This document shows positions 30,786 through 42,577 of a stretch of DNA of 64,000 bases, one piece after another. The position numbers and the translations under genes were made by a program. Numbering within the stretch: the first letter of the stretch is position 1; each line of letters starts with the position of its first letter. The notes below the pieces were generated by a model. The model was not told where the DNA came from. It did no database searches and was given only the letters and a program-made list of their open reading frames with translations. The DNA comes from Styela clava (lineage: Eukaryota > Chordata > Ascidiacea > Stolidobranchia > Styelidae): contig NC_135250.1 in the NCBI RefSeq assembly GCF_964204865.1, forward strand, positions 22,931,395-22,995,394, written 5' to 3'.

Positions 30786-33700
30786 CGCTATTACAATCTA
30801 TACTTCTATATCAACTTGTACAAGAAAATACAAATATTATTTGTTACATTTCATATTCAGTATTGATCGTTGCCCGCTAGTAAACCTTGATAAAACATTG
30901 TCTACTGGAATTTATGATGAAGCTTCACGAGACGCTTAAAATTGACATTGTAAAAATTTAATTTTCAATTTGATGCAGTTATTGACAAGAAAACAAATAC
31001 ATATATATTTAACAATATTGCGTGAAAGAATTTTGTATTCCTTCATATTGTGTAGTCTAATCAATACCTCCAAATCCATACAAATATTTTACAAATGTTG
31101 CATCAGGTTTTCTAAAAAATTTTCTTAGGAAATTGTAAGCAAAGCATGTCTTGAGGTTGCTTGTATTATTATATGGAATGAATTATTGCATCTCTACATA
31201 TCAATGAATAAATCCCCGTTACAAATATGGCTTCGTTTTTTAACACTCCCTCCCCAAAATACTAATTTATGACCATCGCAGGGTCTCTTAAATCTGAGAC
31301 ATTCGACGACTTTCACGAAGTCGCAACACTTGTCATATCAGTTCGGCGTGTATTGCAGCGTTTACAGATATAACTGCTGTAAAAATCGACTTGAAAGGCA
31401 GATGTACATGAATGTTACCCATTGATCGAAGCACCAAGACACACCGATCTGAATTTATGCGCATCTCTTTATACATTCAGTTACTCAAATATTAATTTTG
31501 AGGGGAAATTGGAACATATTTTTGTAGCAAACAAGGCCTTTTGTGTCTGCCGTAAATTACATTTTTCTTTTGTTATAAAATTCCTTGTATTGAGCGGGAC
31601 TTCACCTCATAGTTCATCATAAAAAAATAACTATTTTACTAATATTTCCAAGTACTTCAGCCACTTGGTAAAATGAATTATTTTTATATACTGACAAGGG
31701 GAATGGTACGTGTATATAACCAAATGATATTCGTAGATCAGTGAAAATGCCAAATTTTACAATGATTGTAACAATAGTCAGTGCGTGTAATATTATAACT
31801 TGTGACGTTTCGAAACAGATGACGTACATTTATTGTCTCGGATTCTATTCCGGGTATCAAGATTTTTTATTCTGTGATTATTTTTATACACAATCTCATT
31901 CTAGGGTGGGTTAAATATAAGGGAATTTAAATAAAACGGAATTTTGCTGAAGATATTATGGTCAACGATTAGAGTTAAATAAAGTTGAGGTGAATCATTG
32001 GACCTTAATTAGGGAAAGGAGCAGAAATTTTATTGTTGTATTCAAATCGCTAGACTGTGCAGAAACTCGTACGATCGTCAGGTTCGTTGTTAACAATGCA
32101 TGAAACTGACGATCGTACGCCATCATAATAAGGTAATCCCCATTCTACACGTCCACGTGACGGAGGTTTCGGAAATTTATCCCATCACGGAAACGTGACG
32201 GCAGACGTAACAAATTTATAATGTATCGTAGCTTCAAATCTGAATAGCTGATTGAATCATTCACACCCGCATTCTCAATCACTTTTTTTCAAATCATATT
32301 GTACACTTCGTAACATTTGATAACAGAGAACTTAAAAATTGCGAACGTTTAGATCACAAAAAACCCACTCTAAGATTATATCACTCAAAAATTAACCTTA
32401 GATTGAAGTCAAAGGAGACTCTTTTATTATTTGTTCAGATCTTCTGGTAACTATGTGCCGAATTGTAAAATACGCCTCTCAGTAGATGTTTCAAATCATT
32501 GATTTTAAATTAAACGGTTTGACGTTGTTTACTGTTTTACACTTTTACTGACAAAATCTAGCATTTTCTGCAGTAGATCATTTATAATTCTCCCGTCATT
32601 TTATATTACTCTTCTCAATTCAAAGCTGAAATTCAAATTGTACTGCCAAATATTGAATGCCTTGTAATTACTTCAGTGTATGGCATATGAAGGGAAGATT
32701 GAACTATATTCAAATTTTAATAAAAAATTTAGTGTATAAAAGACATCATGTTTCGGTTAATACAATATATACCATAATTTGTATTCTCGTTTATGAATTT
32801 TAACCCTCTTCAAGCTTGCTTCATATTTGATCAGTGTCAATTTAACGGGTTATTCTTTTGAAGGTGTCACGGTTTTGATTTTGAATACATCCAATCTTTC
32901 GATCGGATTCGGTATTTTGTTGATTTACTTCACAGTCGTCGGACTGGTAAGGCCATTCTCGTCTTGCTATCAATAATTATCAAGGCTTTTACATCTGTAC
33001 CAAAGTCTGGGTTGGATGATGTACATATCAAAATTCCTGACAACGACGGGATAATACTGTAAACATATACAATGATCATGTGATCATGGAATTCTTGGTC
33101 TTGTTATGGTGGATCGAACTCATGTCACGAACGTGCTTTTGATTAATTGATTGCAGTTTTATGTTTGTACTTTGCCATTTTGAACAAGAGCATTAGTTTG
33201 TTAACAAAGTGGAGTCCGGAAAAGTTTGATCATTATCAATATTGTTTTTTCATTTACGTAGATTTGTGGAAAAATTCGGTAGTTTAAATTAGTTCTGTTA
33301 TCTATCTATCTGTATTTGAGTCATGTGAATAAAACAGGAATAGATTTTTATAAACCGCACTAGCAGTTGAAATATACAATACTTGTTCCTCTTCGGTTTT
33401 TCTCTGCCCTTATCCAATATGCAAATCTATCTTCTTCTTCTTAGTTTTTATGTTCATATTTTTGATTTTCGTTAAATTTGCATATAATACTGCAAACCTG
33501 ATAATAGTTTTCATGCAAAGCGTATTTGCTAAACATAGTGCAAACCGCAGTCTACATTGTTTAAGTTAGGGCCATATAATTTCACGGTATATTAATACTA
33601 AATACCGCAACGCTTTACGCAGAAATCCAGCTTATGATAGTTTGCCACAAGAATGCGCTAGTGAGACGCTGAAATATCATGATCCAGTTTGGACAAAAAA

Positions 33701-36700
33701 TAATTTTTAACGAAAGTGCAAAGAAATTGAGCAGTGACTTGAAATATAATTAAACTTTGCACTATGAATCACGGTGGATATAGTCAAACAAATAAATTTT
33801 ACATAATGCTGAAAATTGAAGGGAATTATTATCCGGATGGTTTTTGTGCAGAATATTCATTGTAAGCACAAAAAAATATATATTTTGTTGACATGTTCAA
33901 TCATAGCGCAAATGTATACACTCACTTATATCAGTTTGAAATCTCATCATATTTTATTATTATTTTTGTGAACGCCAGGAATAATTTTGCAGACGCAATA
34001 GCCTATGCCCTATAGCGCATGGTTTTGATATGGCATCTCGAATTTCAGCCCCATGTCGGCAGTTATACTTATTAGGTGCAGCTAATGAAGAAGACAATAC
34101 CGAATTCAAAATAATTCTTGGATTTGTTGAACCACAGTTACATCAAGGGACTTACGAGCAGGGCTCTAGAGTCGAAGAAAACTTTCATTTGACTCCAAGC
34201 AAGTGAAAACACGGATTTGTGTACAAAAATTCCGACTAAGACGCCAGTTGACTATTCCACATAAAATAATTGACTCTGGCCCCAACCCTTGGTTGATTAA
34301 ATTTTTCCACAAAATCTTAGCACATGGATACCTTTTTCAGTTAATGGTTATATTCGTCTGTTAACCTAATGCCCTTTGGTTTTGTTTAAAATGATTTACT
34401 CCAACTCACCACTTCCAAAAATTGCAAGTTTAGAAATCTCAAATCCGAGTTTCAAAATACAATTCTGTCCCATATTGTCAATAATGCTAAAGTTCAATTC
34501 AGTTCGGAGAACGAACGCCCTTAAATATTCCATAAAAATGTGATTTTAGCAGCAAAATAAATACAAAGTTAATCAAGGTACGGATTGAAAAGCTTTCCCT
34601 TGAATGTTGCGCAATAAAGTACCATTACGCATTGTTTCTGTTGAACCAGAACGTAACAATGCCGGGGAAAATTTCTTGGTAATTACGGCACTTTTAGGCC
34701 TACTATAAATATATTTTGAAGAATGCAGAAGTATATAACGTAATGAAAACCATTTAAGCAAAATCTTTAACGAAATTTCATGTTTTAACGAGTAAAACAA
34801 AACAGTTCGTAAATAAGGGGGGTGCACATTTCAGCGGTGAACGTTTTTAGCCTATTGGCCCAAAATTCAGATAAAAGAACTGAACGTTTTTCAGAAATGG
34901 AATTTCAAATTTACGTGATATCCTGATATAACAATATTAAATTTTTTGATGTGTTAGATTATTATCGTACATAAATAAACACCGCAAACTTTACCAAAAT
35001 ACATTTGTTGAGTTGTCTTTATCACTCCACTGTATTCAAATCTCTCTAAAACGGTTCTTTTAGGTCAATATCTTCTCACGAACCCATGGGTTAACTAACG
35101 CAAATTTTGAATTACATCATTTTGAAAACATGCAATAACATTTTCATTACATATAAATATATTCTTGGGAATTGTTATTTTTCCCGATTTTTCTTATTTG
35201 GAGAAGTTGCGCCACCAGGTGGATTTTTCGCTGATCTATTTCGTTGAGCGCGGCAACAAGTCAAAAAGGTGTATGCAACGAACACGGTATGTTTATGTGA
35301 CGGCAGTTGACCTGAAACGATAAAAGTGTTTAGCAGGCATTGTGGGGTGTTTCAATAAACTCTGGAAAGCTATTTTTATGTTAGTCATAAACTTCAAGAT
35401 AAGTCACTTCACTTGCGACACGCCATGCGCATAAACAATATAAAATTACCAAGCAGAAACTGAAACAGCTGAATTAAAGAATAAAAAAAGAACGATAAAA
35501 ATACATTCAAGATTTTCAGAATGAATAAAAATAGTATTTTTTTCTAAAAATAAACGGGATATTCTAACTGTTCCAGCGCCAGCTAAATTTATGTAAACAG
35601 TGGTCATTTCCTTTCCATTTGCATAATTGTACGGACTTTTTGCGATGAAATTTATATTTACCTATACATCGTCTATGCAACTTATTCAAACAGTTTTATT
35701 CATTTTCGGAATTGGCAGAATACTTTTTTACTACTTTCGTTTGCTAAAATTGAAACCTCCAACAATCAATTGCATTTGCAATAATCGTTTAGGAGGAGAT
35801 TTCAGGTTATTCATCATATAGAATATATATACGCAATATCGATCTCATATATCCAAGATCAGCTGATATCGAATTTGGGTTTGAGATGAGTCGATACTTT
35901 CATCACTGATAGTTCAATCAATTTCTGGCAACAGATATTGATGATAAAGTTTTGCTTTAATTTTCATTATTATGCTCCTATCAAAAACTCCATAATTTTT
36001 ATCATTGGCAAGAAACGAAAAAATGATTATAACGCTACTGGGTGTGCTTGAATGTTTGACATATCGAATCTAAGCGACACTGTTAAGATCGTCGGTATTC
36101 CCAAACCAATATGATATATATCTTTACACTTTAAAATCACACGCAAAAAATAAACTGTTATTAGCGTATCAATCGCCGTCGTCATCGGTGTGCTCACTGC
36201 CAGACAGACTCGCTCGGACATATTACAGTACCATAGAAATAAAACGACGGAAGCAGCCGACGTGCTGCACGCTTCGCCGTAACGCTCTATTAGTTTAATA
36301 AACGTAGAAACACGATGTGTCACTGACTAAGCTTCATGTCCGCCTCCATTGAAACAGCCAATTGCAACACTTGTTGTTTTTACGAAACGCAAAAGCCATC
36401 CATCGCTAGATTACCACCGACAATGCAGGTAGCATGCGAAGACACCATTTGCTGTAAACAATACCAGCAGGAAATAGGAGTCGTGGCATAGACATAATTA
36501 CTCTGAAACAGAATAACCTGTATTTAAGCTGAATTTTCCACGAAATTTATTTATTTGCAGTCTAACGGGCGATAAAATTTGTCGGCGGTGTACGATATAC
36601 ATTCAGAACAACAGTGACTGCGGTTTGTCAGATACGTAGTACAAAAGCAAAGCAGAATTTTCTGAAGCAGACGTTGAAGGCGAGTGCTCAAATATATGCA

Positions 36701-37240
36701 TAAGATAAAGCGTTGTTTGCATAAATAGTGCGTCCAAGCAGCTTAAATTTTCGATAAGACTGTAGTTGTTGGCAGTGGATGTATTTCTGCGACAGAATAT
36801 GGCATAAACACCGCGTATTATCAGTATTGTCAATGGAATGAATTGATAAGACATTAGTAGTTGGCCACGAGCCGTTTTATTGATTCCTAAGATGTGCCCT
36901 GTATTAGATGAAAAACAAAGGATATTTTGCATAGCTCTTCTAAGTATAAATTATTTTTCTGCTTCCGCTCGCTAATTATAATTTTAGATTTCGCTGCAAT
37001 AACATTCCAACACGCATGGTCCACTGTTTCTGAGACAAATTGTCATAATTTATGTTCATGCCAGCTGGATCAAATCCAAAAATTATAACCGCCATTGATT
37101 GTTGCAGCCAAGTATGCAAATGCAGTTGAGGTGATTGATTGATCGGAAACTTTCGTTTCCTCGCAATGAATACTACGTATATTTCAAGGATGAGGATAAC
37201 GGTTCATTGTCGTTTGACAATGAGTGAGAGTGGCTGTGTG
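30786..37240. other. Gene-poor 6.5-kb stretch
   Basis: No gene could be supported with confidence. It contains a perfect 14-bp inverted repeat (32068-32119) and, near its right end on the minus strand, two open frames (36603-36932 and 36027-36323) with hydrophobic segments that might be receptor exons but have no convincing splice links. Confidence 0.4.
32068..32119. repeat. Perfect 14-bp inverted repeat with 24-bp spacer
   Basis: CGTACGATCGTCAG at 32068-32081 and its exact reverse complement at 32106-32119. The arm itself contains the palindromes CGTACG and CGATCG. It stands alone in AT-rich DNA. Confidence 0.8.
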
Positions 37241-37250
37241 TATATATAAA
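37241..37250 (+). promoter_or_regulatory. Possible TATA box of FTCD
   Basis: TATATATAAA in the context GTGTGTATATATAAAGC, about 440 bases before the FTCD ATG. If used, a family A MITE (37313-37526) would be part of the 5' leader or a 5' intron. Inference only. Confidence 0.3.
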
Positions 37251-37312
37251 GCTTAGGAAAATATCGGCCTTACTATCAAACGCGTAGTAAAATTATTCTG
37301 AGTGGTATTTTG

Positions 37313-37526
37313 GGTACTCCCGTAGTGTGTGTACCAGGTTAGGGTTAGGCCAATATTTTATACCGATTTTTCTCATATTAGTTCTATTACGAGTTCGGGG
37401 ACTGTCTGTGTTAGCCACGTGAATATACCCCCTGCCCATAGCTTTCAGTCCTTTTATACAACTTGATGTAAAGTAGGCGAACAAAATTAGTTACCTCCAT
37501 ATTGGTACATAAACCTCTGGAACGCC
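37313..37526 (-). repeat. MITE family A, copy 4, upstream of FTCD
   Basis: GGTACTCCCGTAGTGTGTGT to CTCTGGAACGCC, 214 bp, full length and in reverse orientation to copy 3. It contains AGGTTAGGGTTAGGCC. Confidence 0.8.
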
Positions 37527-37689
37527 GTTTATTGGACTACAAATCCTTATAAATTCGGTGCGACGTTTTATATAACTTCCGATTCAAACTTCAACTTGTA
37601 GATGATGAATTTATAACTTTTTATTTTAAAATAAAATCTATACAGCAACAACATCTCACCTATTAGTTGATGTGTGTTGAATTGAAATA

Positions 37690-40612
37690 ATGGCAAAACT
37701 TGTTGAATGCGTTCCAAATTTTTCGGAAGGACGTGATAGCACAATAATCCAAGCGATTGCTGATGCTATTAAAAAAACGCCTGGCTGTAGTGTGTTGGAC
37801 GTTGACCCAGGAACATCAACAAATCGTACTGTGTACACCTTCGTTGGGTCACCCGACGATGTTGTCAATGGAGCGATAGCTGGCGCTAGAGCAGCGTATA
37901 AACTGATTGATATGACGAAGCATAAAGGCGAGCATCCACGAATGGGCGCACTGGATGTTTGTCCCTTCATCCCGGTTAAAAATGCCACTATAGACGACTG
38001 TACCACATGTGCGAATGAATTCGGAAAAAGGATTGCGGAAGAGTTGAATATTCCTATTTACTTGTATGGATTTTCAGCAAAAGAAGAGAAGCGTAAACTA
38101 CTCCCATCTATACGTTCAGGGGAGTATGAAAATCTTCCCAATAAGTTATCAGATTCAGAATGGAAGCCGGATTATGGCCCCGCAACATTTATACCTAGCT
38201 GGGGAGCAACTGCAACTGGTGCAAGAAACTTCCTAATTGCGTATAACGTTAACTTGTTGAGCACAAAGGAACAAGCTCACCGGATCGCGCTGGATTTACG
38301 AGAAACTGGAAGAGGCAAAGGGACGCCGGGAAAGCTGAAAAACGTCCAAGGTATAGGCTGGTATTTGAAGGAGCAAAATTTAGCTCAGATATCAACAAAT
38401 ATCACCGATTACACAGTTACTCCCATACATATGGTGTACGAGGAGGCAAAAAAATGCGCCGAGGAATTGAAACTTCCGGTTACTGGGTCTGAAGTAGTAG
38501 GCCTAGTTCCACTTGATTCTATACTACAAGCGGCAGAGTTCTACATCGAGAAAGAGCATCTGTTCGTTTTGGAAGAGCGAGATAAAGTACGACTTGCTAT
38601 CAACAGGCTTTCTTTGAATTCTCTCGGACAGTTTGATCCCGATAAGCGAATCATTGAATATTGCGTTAGGGACGACGCGAAAGACTTTCCTCTAGGATCG
38701 TTAACATTGAAGAATTTTATTTCTTCAGTTGGGGAAAGAACTCCGGCTCCTGGAGGTGGATCCGTGTCAGCGGCGGTTGCGGCAATGGGAGCAGCACTCG
38801 GGACCATGGCAGGTAAGAATGCATGTGCAGCCTGAGGTGACCGTACATTTAAACCCACTTACATTTGAACTATGTACATTTGAACCCATGTGTATATCCG
38901 CGGGTTCAATCTATGTGCGGGTGCTAAAACCCATTGGTTAGGGTATGGGTTCAAATATCCGTAGACCAAAAAAAATTTCCATAGGTGCAATTGTCGTGGG
39001 TTCAGATGTACGTGGTTCAAATGTACGTGGGTTCAAATGTACACGGGTTCAAATGTAATGGAACCGCAGCTTGATAATATATCGAACAGGGAGGTAGCTC
39101 CCTTACAATAGTGTATTCAACAGAGGAACATTGAGTTACTGTATAGAAAATCTACTTTTCACTATAGGCACTGTTAAAATCAAAAGCATACCACATATTA
39201 TGGAGCCGTGGTTCCCAGCTGAAATTTTTCAACCGGTCCATCGCTTGGTTACCGAAAAGACGAATATGTAAATTTATTTTGATAAAAATTGTTTGCTGTT
39301 TCGACAGGGTTTATGACATATGGGAAACGTCAGTGGGAATCGCAGGATGATCTTATGAGAAAAAACATTCCGTCAATTTATAATATAATGAGTGAACTCA
39401 TTCCGATGATCGATCAAGATGCAAAAGCATTCGATGGGTAAGTGGGGTGCAAGTTTCGAATAAATACAGACAATGAAACTGTCGGGAAATGATTTCTGCA
39501 GGGTGCTAGAATGTGTGCAAGTGAAAGTGTTCATTTTTACTTTGAATATTATGTAATGCAAGTCTGAATATATGGAACACTTCATATAACAGCATATAAT
39601 CGTGCAGCGTGTGGTCTGCATGTATATGAAACGAATTTTCTTCACTTTCCAGTATTGTAGCTGTGCGGTATAGCACTAACTATTGCAATATGTTTCAGAT
39701 ACATGGCAGCAATGAAAATGCCACGAAAAACGGAAGAAGAAATAGCTAATAGAAACCAAGCCATGCAAGAAGGAATTGTCCAGGCCATTCGTGTTCCTCG
39801 AAAAGTAATTGATACAGTGAATCAATCCTGGGTATGGTTGACAGAAATTGCCCAGAACTGCAATATATCTTGCGCTTCTGATATACAGGTAGATAATAAT
39901 GTTCTTGTATGCCATCATCATAGATTATTTATCTATAGCAATCTCACGTAACATGTAATTGTGTTCTATGTTTTTGAAAAACTTTGTTATGCGTCTGCTT
40001 CACAACTGTAAACTGTTACTGCAAGCAACATAATTGAGATCCAATATGAATTCTGATGACGGAGTTATAACTGTTTAGCATTACTGTTTCATAAAGTGTT
40101 ATTTATTGAGTCGCATGCATATGTCGCGACCTAAAAATGTTGGCTTTCTGGCTCAGTAAGATAAAACTCTTCGATTCTATGGAAGAAAAGGAAATACAAT
40201 TTTTAATCTGACTTCTCGTTTGAAATCTACGGAAACATGGATGATGTTGAGATTATTATCGATGTCGATAGTTGAGATATGATGGGTGTGTGATATGTTT
40301 CTTTAATGTTCCGCATTTTACCATTGTTTCGAATCCGTTAATGATAGTGCTTTGAGGAGCTGTAAACTTTTAATATATTTGAGACTTGAAATTATCAAGT
40401 TAGTTGTCATCAACTTTATTTCTTGGCAGGTTGGCGTCAAGTGCCTTGAGACTGGTGCGTGGGGAGCCTTTCAGAACGTACTCATCAATCTGAAGGACGT
40501 GAAAGATGAAACTATCCGTGATCGTTTACGAGACGAAGCAGAGAAATCCATTGTAGATGCACAAAATCAATCTAAAACTGTCTTAGAAATAATTCAAAAT
40601 CGCTTGAATTAG
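37690..40612 (+). CDS. FTCD: Formimidoyltransferase-cyclodeaminase (four exons)
   Basis: FTCD is the bifunctional cytosolic enzyme of histidine breakdown: it moves the formimino group from formiminoglutamate to tetrahydrofolate and then releases ammonia to give 5,10-methenyl-THF. Exons 37690-38812, 39308-39437, 39699-39888 and 40430-40612 join in consistent phase to 541 residues, the same as human. The ATG at 37690 opens [16 protein letters not shown], the family start. The formiminotransferase part (about 1-330) carries [16 protein letters not shown] with the catalytic His, [20 protein letters not shown] and HMVYEEAKK. The cyclodeaminase part begins near 345 with [20 protein letters not shown] and ends [14 protein letters not shown] and a helical tail. 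Intron 1 starts with GTAAG at 38813, and a family C MITE sits 23 bases into it. The intron positions in the cyclodeaminase half leave the whole transferase half in one large exon. Confidence 0.95.
38836..39065. mobile_element. MITE family C, copy 2, in FTCD intron 1
   Basis: 230 bp, same termini as copy 1 (GGTGACCGTACATTTAAACC and the reverse complement of GGTTCCATTACATTTGAACC). Flanks GCAGCCTGA and GCAGCTTGA form a 9-bp duplication with one difference. The internal GTGGGTTCAAATGTAC motif is repeated more often than in copy 1. Confidence 0.82.
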
Positions 40613-42577
40613 TTACAGCAAGTGATAGCGTATGATATATAACTCTCGTCTTAGTTTTTTTTTGCTATGCTTTCCCTTTCTGGTGTTTAGATCCAAAGAT
40701 AAGCGAAAAAGATTAAATCAGAGCGTAAGTAAGTAATCAAAAACCAGAAAAATTTATCATGGGATCAAATGCGCGCGCGTATATGAAATGAATATTGATT
40801 GTTGTTATTGTTAGATTGGTGAAATGCTTGTATTATCATACACGGAAATGATCCGTGCCTTCTGAGAGACGGAAAATGTGATTTGAATTAAACAGCCTAG
40901 CAATGCGTATTCATATCTAAGCAAAGTCTATTTTAAAGAATTTGAGGGGTTGCCCATGGTATTTCGCCTTGAGACGAGAGGCTTGATTACATTGTTGTGC
41001 CATTGTCCTATACACTCAGATTGTTGGAATGAATTTGATCTTACACATCTTGGACACAAAGTTTTTGGATCGTTCTTCCAAATATTTCATCTATGTTGTT
41101 GGTACAAAATTGCTTCGCGTTTTAACAACATAACATATCGTTTTCAACGTTTTGATGAATGGGGATGGGTTTCAGAAGGTAATAGACTAGTATAGTTTCT
41201 TATTTTCTTGTAGATTGATTACTAAAATCAGAAACAAGGTGGGTCCGATTGTTGATCCTTACGGAATACCAGAAAAGATATATATAATAAGTTTGGTCAA
41301 GTTTACGGCGGGTATTACTGGATTGTAACTTATAATTTAACATCATGCTCTGTTATCGTACGACCAACAGTCTATCACACAAAACTCTCTTTAGACCTTT
41401 CAAAATATGTTCAAAGCGATGAACTTAACTTTGACCGAGCAGCCTAGCATAGTCCTGTGAGAAACTTGTTAGCCAACGCCAAAAATAAAATCATTTTTCA
41501 TTTTTGCGACCATGTTTGTTTTTAAAATCACTAACGTTTTTGTTGAAATTATTGTTCAAACTCAAATCATTTTATAGAAAAGAATAGATTTATTTTTCCA
41601 ACTAAGAACTTGCTGCCAAAGTGAATGCCATCTTTTCATATCCCAAACGTCGCACTTTTCTCTCAATTTGTTTTGCTATCTTTCACGATAAAGAAATTCT
41701 AAAAATAAAATTAACCTTAAGATGTTCGTCGGACTTGCGAATATGACGTCAAAACTTGCAGAGCCAAATATAAACTAAGAACACTAAAATGAAATGCGCG
41801 AATTTGTATTAGTACCGTAAACGACTCGTTGAAATGCTCGATTTTAACTGTCATATTCCTCCAATCCTAACACACAATCACAGATCCTAACAAAGGAAGG
41901 AAGGAACTTGTAATAAAAGAATAAAAAATAGATTCTGAAACAACAGAACCAACCTTATATAGCAATTCAAAAATGCATCCATTACAAAACAAATTACAAG
42001 TGTATGTTTTAAGTATTGTCATTATCATGTCAATTCAAATAGTTTATCTCTACTGCGATCTACGTACTAATACCATCTTGTTTTGAGACAATTAGTTCCA
42101 AGAATATCGGGCAACATATGTGTTTCTAAGTAAATATAAATAATAAAAAGCAATTTTGTGGCAATGAATTCTGGAACGAAGCAAGGCTTAGGGAGAAAAT
42201 CATGTGCACATAATAAACATTATCACCCATGCAACTTTGTGTTGTTTTTTTCTTCTAAAATTATACACATTGTATTGAAATGATCACCATTATGTAACGA
42301 AGCAAATACAATTAGCACAACGTGTAAATTCTTTCATATTTACACATTTCTTAACATCTATAGTTGCTATGCTTTAACTTTAACTAACAATGAACTTACG
42401 CCATAACATTGTAGCCTTAGGCACACACGTCAATTCCAGGAAAATTTCCGACGTTCTAGATGTCGAGCAAAAATATCGTCGTTTTATCATTTATTTCTAA
42501 CGTTTTTGGTGTCTGTACCAAAAAATTGTTAAGTTAAATATTAGATTTTCTTTGTTCCAATTTTAAAAGTAACTTTT
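40613..42577. other. Intergenic DNA between FTCD and the NFIL3-like gene
   Basis: About 2 kb, AT-rich, no gene or shared repeat recognised. It should contain the FTCD 3' end and the promoter of the bZIP gene. Confidence 0.4.
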
